DNA of 55,696 nt from an uncultured Alphaproteobacteria bacterium (GTDB lineage Bacteria; Pseudomonadota; Alphaproteobacteria; Micropepsales; Micropepsaceae): NCBI GenBank assembly GCA_902825865.1, contig CADECX010000003.1, positions 75,454 through 131,149 on the forward strand, written 5' to 3'. Positions 9,049 through 15,955 of the stretch are shown one piece after another. Position 1 is the stretch's first letter. Each line of letters opens with the position of its first letter. Both the position numbers and the translations under genes were made by a program. The notes under the pieces are model-generated. The model ran no database searches, was not told the origin of the DNA, and worked only from the letters and a program-made list of their open reading frames with translations.

Positions 9049-9432
9049 TCAGAAATTATCGCGGGACCTGGCTGCCGCCGTGGCTTCGGCATCGCGCAGC
9101 GCATCGCCCTGCGGCCCATCCAGGGCCGCTTCCGCCGCCTTGCCCAGGGCAGGAATCTTGGCCTTGTTCTTGGCGACAAAGCCGGATTGATCCTTCAGGA
9201 AGGCGCGCGAGGCTTGGTAGTCGCCTTCGCCGATGATCTTCTTCTTCGCGGGAGCCTTCTTGGCCTTCTTGGCGGGAGCTTTTTTCGCGGCTGCCTTAAC
9301 GCTCTTCTTGGCCTTTTTGGCGGGCTTCTTCGCGGCCTTCTTGGATGACTTTTTGGATTTCTTCGCGGCGGCTTTCTTCGCCTTTTTGGGCTTAGCCGCC
9401 TTCTTTGCTTTCTTTTTCTTCTTTGCTGCCAT
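9049..9432 (-). CDS. Lys/Ala-rich histone H1-like protein
   Basis: 127 residues from the ATG at 9432, with GGAG 8 bases upstream; the GTG at 9441 is too close to that site. Residues 2-65 are almost entirely Lys, Ala and Pro (AKKAAKPKKAKKAAAKK style), like bacterial H1-type nucleoid proteins. The C-terminal 60 residues (GEGDYQASRAFLKDQSGFV and onward) are a conserved-looking acidic/neutral domain. It probably binds DNA non-specifically. Convergent with msrB. Confidence 0.65.
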   Translation of the reverse strand: MAAKKKKKAKKAAKPKKAKKAAAKKSKKSSKKAAKKPAKKAKKSVKAAAKKAPAKKAKKAPAKKKIIGEGDYQASRAFLKDQSGFVAKNKAKIPALGKAAEAALDGPQGDALRDAEATAAARSRDNF

Positions 9433-9544
9433 GTCATTCACTCCATGGTTTCTTTGTTTGACAGCAAAAACTCTACGCGTCTTCGCGCCAATGCGCGAGT
9501 CTGCTTCGTTCCAAATGCAATTTCTTTTGCGGTGCGCGACAGTA

Positions 9545-10441
9545 TTAAGCGCTGGCCAACGCCAACCGTTCCATCAGCCAGGATGCGCCAGGACCCGGCG
9601 GTGTGTCGCTGCGATAGACGGTGTGAAAGGGATAGATCAGCTCGACCGGCGTCTCCACCTTCAATGCCACCAGCCGTCCCCGCTTAAGGTCTTCATTGAT
9701 CATCGGCTTGGGCATGTTGCCCCAGCCCAATCCCGCCAGAAGCAGTGCGTGCTTGGCCCCCAGATCGGCCAGCCGCCAGCTTCTTACCGACAGAACACCG
9801 AAGTCGCGGCCCTCGGTCAATTTGGAGCGGTCGGTCAGTACGAGTTGAATATGATCCCGCGCCATGGCGGCGGTGATCGGTTCCTGGATAAGCGCCAAGG
9901 GATGGTCGGGCGCCGCTACCGGCAGCAGTTTCACCGATCCGGCGGGGCCGCGGGTCAAAAGATCATTGGCCAATTCCAGCGGTCCGCTGATCCCGAATGC
10001 GGCCTGCCCCTCCAGCACGGTCTGGGTTACCGCGCCCAGGGTTTCAACCCGCAGCCGCAAGGCGATGGTGGGAAATTTCTTGCGGAAATCGTCCAAGGCC
10101 CGCACCAGTTTTTTGGCCGGCCACATCACATCCACCACCAGAGAGACCTCGGCCTCCAGTCCGGAGGTCAGTCCGCGCGCCTTGGCCAGCAATCCGTCCA
10201 GCGCGATGGAAAGCGCCCGGCTGTCGGAAAGAATGGCCCGTCCCGCATCGGTCAGCTTGGGGCGGGCGGTGCCGGCGCGGGCGAACAGGCTGACGCCGAG
10301 TTGGCCCTCCAGATTGGCGATGGCGTAGCTGATCACCGAAACCGCCCGGCCCAATTTGCGGGCGGCGGCGGTAAAACTGCCGGTTTCCACAATGGCCAGA
10401 AAGACCGTCACTTGATCCAGCGTGGGGGCCCTAGGCTCCAA
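9545..10441 (-). CDS. LysR-family transcriptional regulator
   Basis: 298 residues if translation starts at the TTG at 10441. That gives the usual short lead (MEPRAPTLDQVTVFL) into the helix-turn-helix GSFTAAARKLGRAVSVISYAI. The upstream ATG at 10507 would add 22 residues unlike the family and would place a LysR-type operator inside the gene. The C-terminal two thirds form the ligand-binding domain. It is divergent from the WrbA-like gene, the normal arrangement for a LysR regulator and its target. Inducer unknown. Confidence 0.85.
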   Translation of the reverse strand: MEPRAPTLDQVTVFLAIVETGSFTAAARKLGRAVSVISYAIANLEGQLGVSLFARAGTARPKLTDAGRAILSDSRALSIALDGLLAKARGLTSGLEAEVSLVVDVMWPAKKLVRALDDFRKKFPTIALRLRVETLGAVTQTVLEGQAAFGISGPLELANDLLTRGPAGSVKLLPVAAPDHPLALIQEPITAAMARDHIQLVLTDRSKLTEGRDFGVLSVRSWRLADLGAKHALLLAGLGWGNMPKPMINEDLKRGRLVALKVETPVELIYPFHTVYRSDTPPGPGASWLMERLALASA

Positions 10442-10443
10442 TG

Positions 10444-10470
10444 TTCGACTTTCTTGAATAGAACAGTCGA
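10444..10470. promoter_or_regulatory. LysR-type operator in the LysR/WrbA intergenic region
   Basis: TTCTTGAATAGAA (10451-10463) fits the T-N11-A LysR box, with TTCT/AGAA arms. It is nested within a wider TCGAC (10445-10449)/GTCGA (10466-10470) repeat. It lies just upstream of the TTG proposed as the LysR start and about 75 bases from the WrbA-like start. Confidence 0.6.
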
Positions 10471-10537
10471 TATTATCCCAATTTTCAGAACAGAGCCAGG
10501 TCCCCATCTTCCCGTTGTGTTTTCAACGGAGAATTCC

Positions 10538-11164
10538 ATGACCCAAACAACCAAAGCGGGCCCGAAAGTCCTGATCCCCTTCTATTCCCGTAGCGGCACC
10601 ATCGAAGCCCTGGCCAGGGCCGTTGCCGAAGGCGCAGCAGCAGAGGGCGCGGACGTGCGTGTGCGCCGGGCCCGCGAGATGGTCGGGCATGACATCTTGA
10701 GTTCGGTGCCGGGTTGGAAGGAAAGCGCCGAGGCCATGAATGCCCGTTACCCCGCGCCCACCGCCGAGGATGCGGAGTGGGCCGATGCCGTGATCTTCGG
10801 CACCCCGACGCGCTTTGGTTCGGTCGCCTCAGAACTCAAGGCCTATATCGACGGTCTTGGCGGCTTGTGGGCCAAGGGCGCATTGGTGGGCAAAGTGGGC
10901 TCGGCCTTTGCCGGGTCATCGCAACAGCATGGCGGCAATGAGTCCACCGTGATCTCGCTGTGGAATCCCTTGGCGCATCTGGGCTTCATCATTGTGCCCA
11001 CCGGCTATGCCGATCCCGTGATGTTTGCGGGTGCCGGTTCGCCCTACGGCGCTTCGGTGATTTCCGGTCACCCTCCTGCCGGCCCGACCGAAGCCGAATT
11101 GGCAGTGGCGCGGTTTCAGGGCAAGCGCGTGGCGCAGGTAGCCAAAAAGCTGAACGCTTCCTAA
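10538..11164 (+). CDS. NAD(P)H:quinone oxidoreductase, WrbA-type flavoprotein
   Basis: 208 residues from the ATG at 10538. The flavodoxin-like FMN-binding loop is YSRSGTIEALARAVAEGA (about 16-33). GTPTRFGSVASELKAYID and SAFAGSSQQHGGNEST are typical of the WrbA family, which reduces quinones by two electrons. The usual central TGYADPVMFAGAGSPYGAS loop is present. The gene is divergent from the LysR gene and probably controlled by it. It precedes the MaoC gene by 9 bases. Confidence 0.9.
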   Translation: MTQTTKAGPKVLIPFYSRSGTIEALARAVAEGAAAEGADVRVRRAREMVGHDILSSVPGWKESAEAMNARYPAPTAEDAEWADAVIFGTPTRFGSVASELKAYIDGLGGLWAKGALVGKVGSAFAGSSQQHGGNESTVISLWNPLAHLGFIIVPTGYADPVMFAGAGSPYGASVISGHPPAGPTEAELAVARFQGKRVAQVAKKLNAS

Positions 11165-11173
11165 GCTGGCGGC

Positions 11174-11620
11174 ATGGCCGAACTCTATCTTGAAGACTTT
11201 GCGGTGGGTCAGCGCTTCATCAGCGCGACCCACCGTATCGATGCCGATCAGATCAAGGCCTTTGCCTCGCGCTTCGACCCGCAGCCCTTTCACACCGACG
11301 ACATCGCGGCACAGACCAGCTTCTTCAAAGGCCTGGCGGCCAGCGGCTGGCACACCGCCGCCATCACCATGTCGCTGTTGGTCAAAAGCGACATGCCCAT
11401 TGCGGGCGGGCTGATCGGCGCGGGTGGAGAGATCACTTGGCCGCGCCCCACCCGTCCCGACGATGTGCTGCAGGTGGAAAGCGAAATACTGGCGGTGACG
11501 CCGTCGCGATCCCGGCCTGAGCGCGGCACCATCACGGTCAGAAGCGAAACCAAAAACCAGAATGGCGAGGTCTTGCAGGTTTTGACGAGTAAGATGTTGG
11601 TTTGGCGAAAGCCTACCTAA
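11174..11620 (+). CDS. MaoC-like hot-dog fold dehydratase
   Basis: 148 residues. RFISATHRIDADQIKAFASRFDPQPFHTD carries the hydratase-2 type Asp/His pair (FDPQPFH, in two stretches around 34-41). ASGWHTAAI follows at about 56-64. The family hydrates or dehydrates enoyl-CoA-type substrates. It is 9 bases after the WrbA-like gene and convergent with the antiporter gene, overlapping it by 4 bases. Confidence 0.88.
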   Translation: MAELYLEDFAVGQRFISATHRIDADQIKAFASRFDPQPFHTDDIAAQTSFFKGLAASGWHTAAITMSLLVKSDMPIAGGLIGAGGEITWPRPTRPDDVLQVESEILAVTPSRSRPERGTITVRSETKNQNGEVLQVLTSKMLVWRKPT

Positions 11621-13227
11621 ATCGATCTCGCGGCGCCGCTTTCTGCAACATGCCGGATGCGGGAATCTTCCAAATCCAACTCCCGCTCGATGCGCCGCCG
11701 GGCTTCGTCGCTGATTTCACCCCGGCAATAGAGATCGGCGATGCTGGCGCGCTCGGCATCGACAAACTGCAATTGCAGCGCCGCGCTGGCCGTGGAGACA
11801 TCGCCGCGCACAATGTCCTGGCAGGCGGCGACGAAATAGGCACGGCGGTCTTCATGACGCCGTTTCAACGCTGCCACGGTTTCGGGCGCCGCCACCGCGC
11901 CTTCCAGGGAATCCAGCCGCGCCAGCGCCGAATCGATGCTGGACAGCCGGGCGCTGATTTCGCGCTTCTTGTCCGTATCGGCCTCGCGCCTGCCGAGCTC
12001 GCCGATGCCCAGCCACTCGATCACCAAAGGCAAGGTGAGGCCTTGTCCCACCAGGGTTACCAGGATCACCGAGAAGGTAATCAACAGCAGCAGGCCGCGT
12101 TCGGGAAACGGCTCACCGCCCGCCAATAAGGGAATGGACAGGGCCGCCGCCAGCGACACCACGCCTCTGACGCCGGTAAAACCGACGACGAAAATGCCTT
12201 GCCAAGGATCTGGATCGCGCCACTTCATGTTGGGCAATAGAATTCGCGGCAGATAGGTCGCCGCAAAAACCCAGAAGAACCGCACCGCAATCAGCACCAG
12301 GCAAACCGCGGCGCAGGCCAGAGCCAGGGTCGACCATTGCGAAAAGTCGAGCGTGTCGGCCACCACCCGGGCCTGCAGGCCGGTCATCAGGAAGACGACG
12401 CCTTCGATCAGATAGATCACCAGATCCCAGACAAAGAAGCCTTGCAGGCGGGTGGCCGGCGAGATGAAGCGCGGTCCGTTCCAGCTGACATAGAGCCCGC
12501 ACACCACGGTCGCCAGCACACCCGACCCGCCCAGCATTTCCGGCACCCAAAAGGCGGCAAAGGGCGTGAGCAACGCGAACACCATTTCCACCCGGGGCTC
12601 GGCGGCCCAGCGCCGCAAGACCAATGTTCCCCAGCCGATGAACAGGCCCCAGGCGATTTCGCACGCCACGATCAAAAGGAATTGGCCGCTCGCCAACAGC
12701 AGAGAAAAGCGCTGGCCTTCGACCACCGCCGCAATCGCGAAGCTGAACAGGATCAGGGCGGTTGCGTCATTGACCAGGCCTTCGCCTTCCAGAATGGTGA
12801 GAACACGCTTGGGCAGCGCAAAGCGCCGCGCGATCGCCATGGGCGCGACGGCATCGGGCGGCGACACTACCGCGCCCAGCACAAAGCCCACCGCCAAAGG
12901 CAGGCCCAGCAGATAGTAAGAAACTCCGGCTACCGCGACGGTGGTGAAGATCACCAGCCCGACGGCCAGCAGCAGAATGGGCCCCATATTGGCCCTGAAG
13001 CCGCGCCAGCTCATCTGCACTCCGGCGCGATAGAGCAGGGGCGGCAAGAACAGGCTCAACACCAGTTCGGGGCTGAGTTCGATGCGGGGCATGCCGGGCA
13101 GGAAGCTGATCCCCAGTCCCAGCAGCACCAGGAAGATGGAAAAAGGAATACGCCAACGCCGCGCCCCCAGCGCGGCGAAAGCCGTCACGGCAAGCAGGCC
13201 AAAAACAAGAGCGAGTTCGGTGTGCAT
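11617..13227 (-). CDS. Monovalent cation:proton antiporter, CPA1 (NhaP) family
   Basis: 536 residues. Roughly 12 hydrophobic segments fill the first 400 residues, followed by a soluble tail of about 130 residues rich in Arg/Glu/Ala. The ion-binding region shows VVSPPDAVAPMAIARR (about 112-127), and a late GVRGVVSLAAALSIP is typical of CPA1 exchangers. It should exchange Na+ or K+ for H+ across the inner membrane. ATG at 13227. Confidence 0.9.
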   Translation of the reverse strand: MHTELALVFGLLAVTAFAALGARRWRIPFSIFLVLLGLGISFLPGMPRIELSPELVLSLFLPPLLYRAGVQMSWRGFRANMGPILLLAVGLVIFTTVAVAGVSYYLLGLPLAVGFVLGAVVSPPDAVAPMAIARRFALPKRVLTILEGEGLVNDATALILFSFAIAAVVEGQRFSLLLASGQFLLIVACEIAWGLFIGWGTLVLRRWAAEPRVEMVFALLTPFAAFWVPEMLGGSGVLATVVCGLYVSWNGPRFISPATRLQGFFVWDLVIYLIEGVVFLMTGLQARVVADTLDFSQWSTLALACAAVCLVLIAVRFFWVFAATYLPRILLPNMKWRDPDPWQGIFVVGFTGVRGVVSLAAALSIPLLAGGEPFPERGLLLLITFSVILVTLVGQGLTLPLVIEWLGIGELGRREADTDKKREISARLSSIDSALARLDSLEGAVAAPETVAALKRRHEDRRAYFVAACQDIVRGDVSTASAALQLQFVDAERASIADLYCRGEISDEARRRIERELDLEDSRIRHVAESGAARSI

Positions 13228-13315
13228 CGCCCGATTGTGCGGGGAGGCAGAGGGAGAGGCAACCGCTGCTCCCAGTCGCCATTTTTGCGCGAAGCGCCGG
13301 ATGGGTTTTTGCTAG

Positions 13316-13392
13316 CCAAGCACGCCCTCAAGCCGCTGTCGCGCGGGCGTGCTTGGGGCGCCATTTTTTGCGTTCCACGCAAAAAATGGCGC
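13316..13392. terminator. Two consecutive perfect hairpins at the left edge of the island
   Basis: Hairpin 1 has 12-bp arms CCAAGCACGCCC (13316-13327) and GGGCGTGCTTGG (13345-13356). Hairpin 2 has 15-bp arms at 13358-13372 and 13378-13392 with loop TTCCA and runs of six T and six A. The right arm of hairpin 2 runs into the attL repeat. Read on the minus strand it would directly follow the CCA end of tRNA-Arg in the empty site, so it looks like that tRNA's original terminator. Confidence 0.65.
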
Positions 13393-13431
13393 ACCCGATA
13401 GGATTCGAACCTATGACCTCTGCCTTCGGAG
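13386..13431 (-). repeat. attL: duplicated 3' end of tRNA-Arg
   Basis: 46 bases identical to 20417-20462. They cover the tRNA 3' end from the CCA through the T arm into the anticodon stem. Base 13432 (T) then differs from 20463 (G), and the match continues for only four more bases. The upstream tRNA half is absent here, so this is an attachment scar and not a gene. The 13432-13568 stretch that follows holds only candidate integrase sites and the int ribosome-binding site. Confidence 0.93.
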
Positions 13432-13528
13432 TGCAGGGGCCAGGCCAAGCACGGACGCAGTCGGACCACGATAATCCAATAAAACTGGCCTTTATCATTC
13501 ACACTTGTCCCGCTCCGTGCCCCGTTGT

Positions 13529-13552
13529 ATTCCATACACATTCAGTACGGAA
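13529..13552. promoter_or_regulatory. Candidate integrase arm sites, left end
   Basis: ATTCCATAC (13529-13537) and the inverted GTACGGAA (13545-13552) fit the motif TTCC-R-TAC. Two more copies lie at the right end of the element (20363-20371 and 20374-20382). Pairing of such sites at both ends suggests recombinase or directionality-factor binding. This is inference. Confidence 0.4.
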
Positions 13553-13568
13553 CGGATAGGGAGGCTTC

Positions 13569-14729
13569 ATGGCACTGAACCTGAGCAAAGTTGGCGGCCG
13601 GGAACGGTTGAAACTGCAGCGTGAACCGCATTGGCAGAGGCTTCGCGCCGGATGCTTCCTTGGCTTTCGCCCCTCCAAGCGTGGCGGCAAGGGGACGTGG
13701 ATCGCCCGCGCCTATGATGAGGACGCAGGGAAATATCGCCTGAAGTCTCTTGGCGACTTCGGGGCGCTGGCGGGCAATGAAATGTTCGCCGCCGCCAAGA
13801 AGGAAGCGGAGGCGCTGGCAGAACTGGTTGAAGCTGGCGGGCATGTGCGCGCGAAGATCGAAACCGTGGCCGATGCCTGCCGGGAATACGCCAAGTCCCG
13901 CCCCGAAGCCGGGCACCGCTTCCAGCGCTACGTCTATGCTGACCCCATCGCCAAGGTGAAGCTGGGCAAGCTGCGCCTCCGCCACGTCAAAGATTGGCGC
14001 GAGCGGCTGGAGGCCCGACCTGCCCTGGTCAGCCGTCGCAAGGAAGGTAAGCCGATCCACCGCAGCCGCGCCCCCTCCACCCTCAACCGAGACATGGCGA
14101 TTTTGCGGGCGGCATTGGCCAAGGTGCTATCGCCCGGTGCGCCAGGCACCGAGGCCGCTTGGCAAGAGGCGTTGAAGGCCGTCAAGAACGCCAATGGGCG
14201 GCGCACCCTGTATCTGGACCGCCGCCAGCGCCGGAAGCTAGTAGAAACGGTCAACGCGGAAGCCCGGCCATTTGTACGAGCCCTTTGCCTCCTGCCCTTG
14301 CGGCCGGGTGCGCTGGCGGCGCTCACCGCTGGTGACTTCGACAAGCGCACGGCTGAATTGACTATCGGCAAGGACAAGACGGGAGAGCCCCGACGTATCC
14401 AATTACCGCAAGAGGCTGCAAATCTGCTTGCGGCGCAGGCCAAGAACAAGCTGCCGGGCGCGCCCCTTTTCATGCGCGCCAACGGAAAGGCATGGGACAA
14501 GAATAGCTGGAAGCTTCCGATTGCCGCTGCCGTCGTCTCTGCCGATCTGCCAGGCGATGCAACCGCCTACACCCTGCGCCACAGCACAATCACCGACTTA
14601 GTGAGCGCCGGGCTACCCTTGCTCACCATCGCGCAAATTTCAGGCACCAGCGCGGCAATGATCGAACGACATTACGGGCATCTCGCCAGCGATGCTGCGG
14701 TAAAGGCGCTTGGAGAATTGGCGCTATGA
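13569..14729 (+). CDS. int: Tyrosine recombinase (integrase) of the tRNA-Arg island
   Basis: 386 residues. An N-terminal arm-binding region and a core-binding SAM-like region (about 95-190) precede the catalytic domain. Catalytic residues visible are Arg245 (LPLRPGAL), a Lys near 270 (GKDKTGEPRR), Arg337/His338 (AYTLRHST) and Tyr369 (IERHYGHL). The HxxR box is YxxR, as in some phage-type integrases. GGGAGG precedes the ATG. It should catalyse recombination between the tRNA-Arg site and the element. It overlaps the next gene by 4 bases. Confidence 0.95.
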   Translation: MALNLSKVGGRERLKLQREPHWQRLRAGCFLGFRPSKRGGKGTWIARAYDEDAGKYRLKSLGDFGALAGNEMFAAAKKEAEALAELVEAGGHVRAKIETVADACREYAKSRPEAGHRFQRYVYADPIAKVKLGKLRLRHVKDWRERLEARPALVSRRKEGKPIHRSRAPSTLNRDMAILRAALAKVLSPGAPGTEAAWQEALKAVKNANGRRTLYLDRRQRRKLVETVNAEARPFVRALCLLPLRPGALAALTAGDFDKRTAELTIGKDKTGEPRRIQLPQEAANLLAAQAKNKLPGAPLFMRANGKAWDKNSWKLPIAAAVVSADLPGDATAYTLRHSTITDLVSAGLPLLTIAQISGTSAAMIERHYGHLASDAAVKALGELAL

Positions 14730-15247
14730 GCCGCTATCGTTGGCTCTCCCCAATCAAATGCCTTGAGACAATGGAGCATTTCCCCGCGATCGAGAACCAG
14801 CCCTATGAGGCGATGCAAAAGCTGCTGTTTGATGCCGTATCGCGTGGCGACGTTAGAGGAGAGCTAAATGCTGTAGTTGTGCCCAAAGCCCACATCGGGA
14901 TTTATCTCAGCCTGTATGCCCGCGCCGCACCTGAGCAAAATCCATACACGCTGGCACCGGACCTTGCGCTAAACTATGATGATCTCTGCGCCGTGTTTTA
15001 CCGGCCTAATTTTGATAACCGCAAACGGGGGCGGCCCGTCAAAGAACAATCCGGCTGGTCCGAAGATCGAAAGCTGGCGTCTGAAATGCACAAGATGCTG
15101 GCGGGCCACCCGCACACCAGACAAGCTAAATCAGCGCCAGAGGCAGCGCGCATACTTGTGAGCGATGGCAGAGTTTCGGGATATGGCTCGCCCGAGAGCC
15201 TGGCGAAGCGACTGGTGCGCAAGTTTCGCAAATACTACTCTTCGTAG
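14726..15247 (+). CDS. Island protein of unknown function downstream of int
   Basis: 173 residues, ATGA-coupled to the integrase. I recognise no family. The first 110 residues are mixed, with an aromatic stretch LAPDLALNYDDLCAVFYRP. The C-terminal 60 are basic (KRGRPVKEQSGW, ESLAKRLVRKFRKYYSS), consistent with nucleic-acid binding. The coupling to int suggests a role in integration or excision control, which is inference. Confidence 0.6.
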   Translation: MSRYRWLSPIKCLETMEHFPAIENQPYEAMQKLLFDAVSRGDVRGELNAVVVPKAHIGIYLSLYARAAPEQNPYTLAPDLALNYDDLCAVFYRPNFDNRKRGRPVKEQSGWSEDRKLASEMHKMLAGHPHTRQAKSAPEAARILVSDGRVSGYGSPESLAKRLVRKFRKYYSS

Positions 15248-15355
15248 TCGCATTTAAAATCCTTTCTAATCCTTTGCAGGGGCGGTGAAAGGCTCATATT
15301 TCATTGTCCCGCAACGTTCGTGCAATCCCGCACGGCCTTGCGGGAACCCTTCCCA

Positions 15356-15544
15356 ATGCAAGCACCGATAGCAGTCACAATCCCGGAGGCCGTGAAGGCA
15401 TCCGGTATGTCGCGCACTTCCATTTATGAGGCGCTAAAGCATGGCCACCTTACCGCTCGCAAGGCAGGCCGCCGGACCTTGATCTGCTACGCCGATCTCG
15501 AAGCCTATCTGGCAGGCCTTCCGGCCTACCAGGCGGAGGCGTGA
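15356..15544 (+). CDS. AlpA/excisionase-like helix-turn-helix protein
   Basis: 62 residues from the ATG at 15356; an in-frame GTG at 15320 would add 12. VTIPEAVKASGMSRTSIYEAL followed by GHLTARKAGRRTLICYADLEAYLAGLP is the MerR-like winged-helix DNA-binding domain of AlpA/Xis proteins, with the wing in the RKAGRRTL part. Such proteins drive excision or activate satellite genes. A small hairpin, CCCGCA/TGCGGG (15327-15344), ends 11 bases upstream of this start. Confidence 0.8.
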   Translation: MQAPIAVTIPEAVKASGMSRTSIYEALKHGHLTARKAGRRTLICYADLEAYLAGLPAYQAEA

Positions 15545-15547
15545 GAA

Positions 15548-15955
15548 ATGGCTGTACAAATGCAAAACCCCGGCTGGCAGGCCGGGGTCTTAGAAAAGCG
15601 TCAATCTTGGCAGATCGATAAATGCAAGGTTAGCAAGAAGCCAAGGCGCGGGCAACAATCGCGCATAGATTTCGAGGCTCTTAATCGCGGCGCGATTGTT
15701 GCGCTTCCATCATTGCTCGCCCGCTGGCTGCCAGATGGACGAAGGCAGGGCCACGAATGGGTCGCCCGCAACCCAAAGCGCGTTGACAAACATCCCGGCT
15801 CGTTTCGGATCAACATAGTCACGGGCCGTTGGGCAGACTTCGCCCTCGTTGGTGTTCGTGGAGGCGATGCCATATCGCTGTTGGCCTACCTTGAAGGCTT
15901 GAGCCAGATTGAGGCCGCGCGGCACTTGGCGGCAACGCTTGGTGTCCAGCCATGA
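15548..15955 (+). CDS. Primase-associated N-terminal domain protein (island)
   Basis: 135 residues, GGAGG 8 bases before the ATG. IDFEALNRGAIVALPSLLARWLPDGRRQGHEWVARNP, read in parts, plus GSFRINIVTGRWADFA and GGDAISLLAYL, matches the N-terminal module of phage and plasmid primase-helicases. The usual zinc-binding Cys/His cluster is absent; only one Cys is present. It overlaps the Toprim/ATPase gene by 4 bases, so the primase appears split over two coupled genes. Confidence 0.65.
   Translation: MAVQMQNPGWQAGVLEKRQSWQIDKCKVSKKPRRGQQSRIDFEALNRGAIVALPSLLARWLPDGRRQGHEWVARNPKRVDKHPGSFRINIVTGRWADFALVGVRGGDAISLLAYLEGLSQIEAARHLAATLGVQP

Noticed and set aside
9233..11164. 643-residue reading of the WrbA-like gene
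   Set aside because: The first 435 codons are antisense to the histone-like and LysR genes. The flavoprotein begins at ATG 10538.
13353..13559. 68-residue open frame across attL
   Set aside because: It reads through the tRNA-derived repeat and the hairpins. Peptides from tRNA 3' ends are a well-known false gene call, and no ribosome-binding site was seen.
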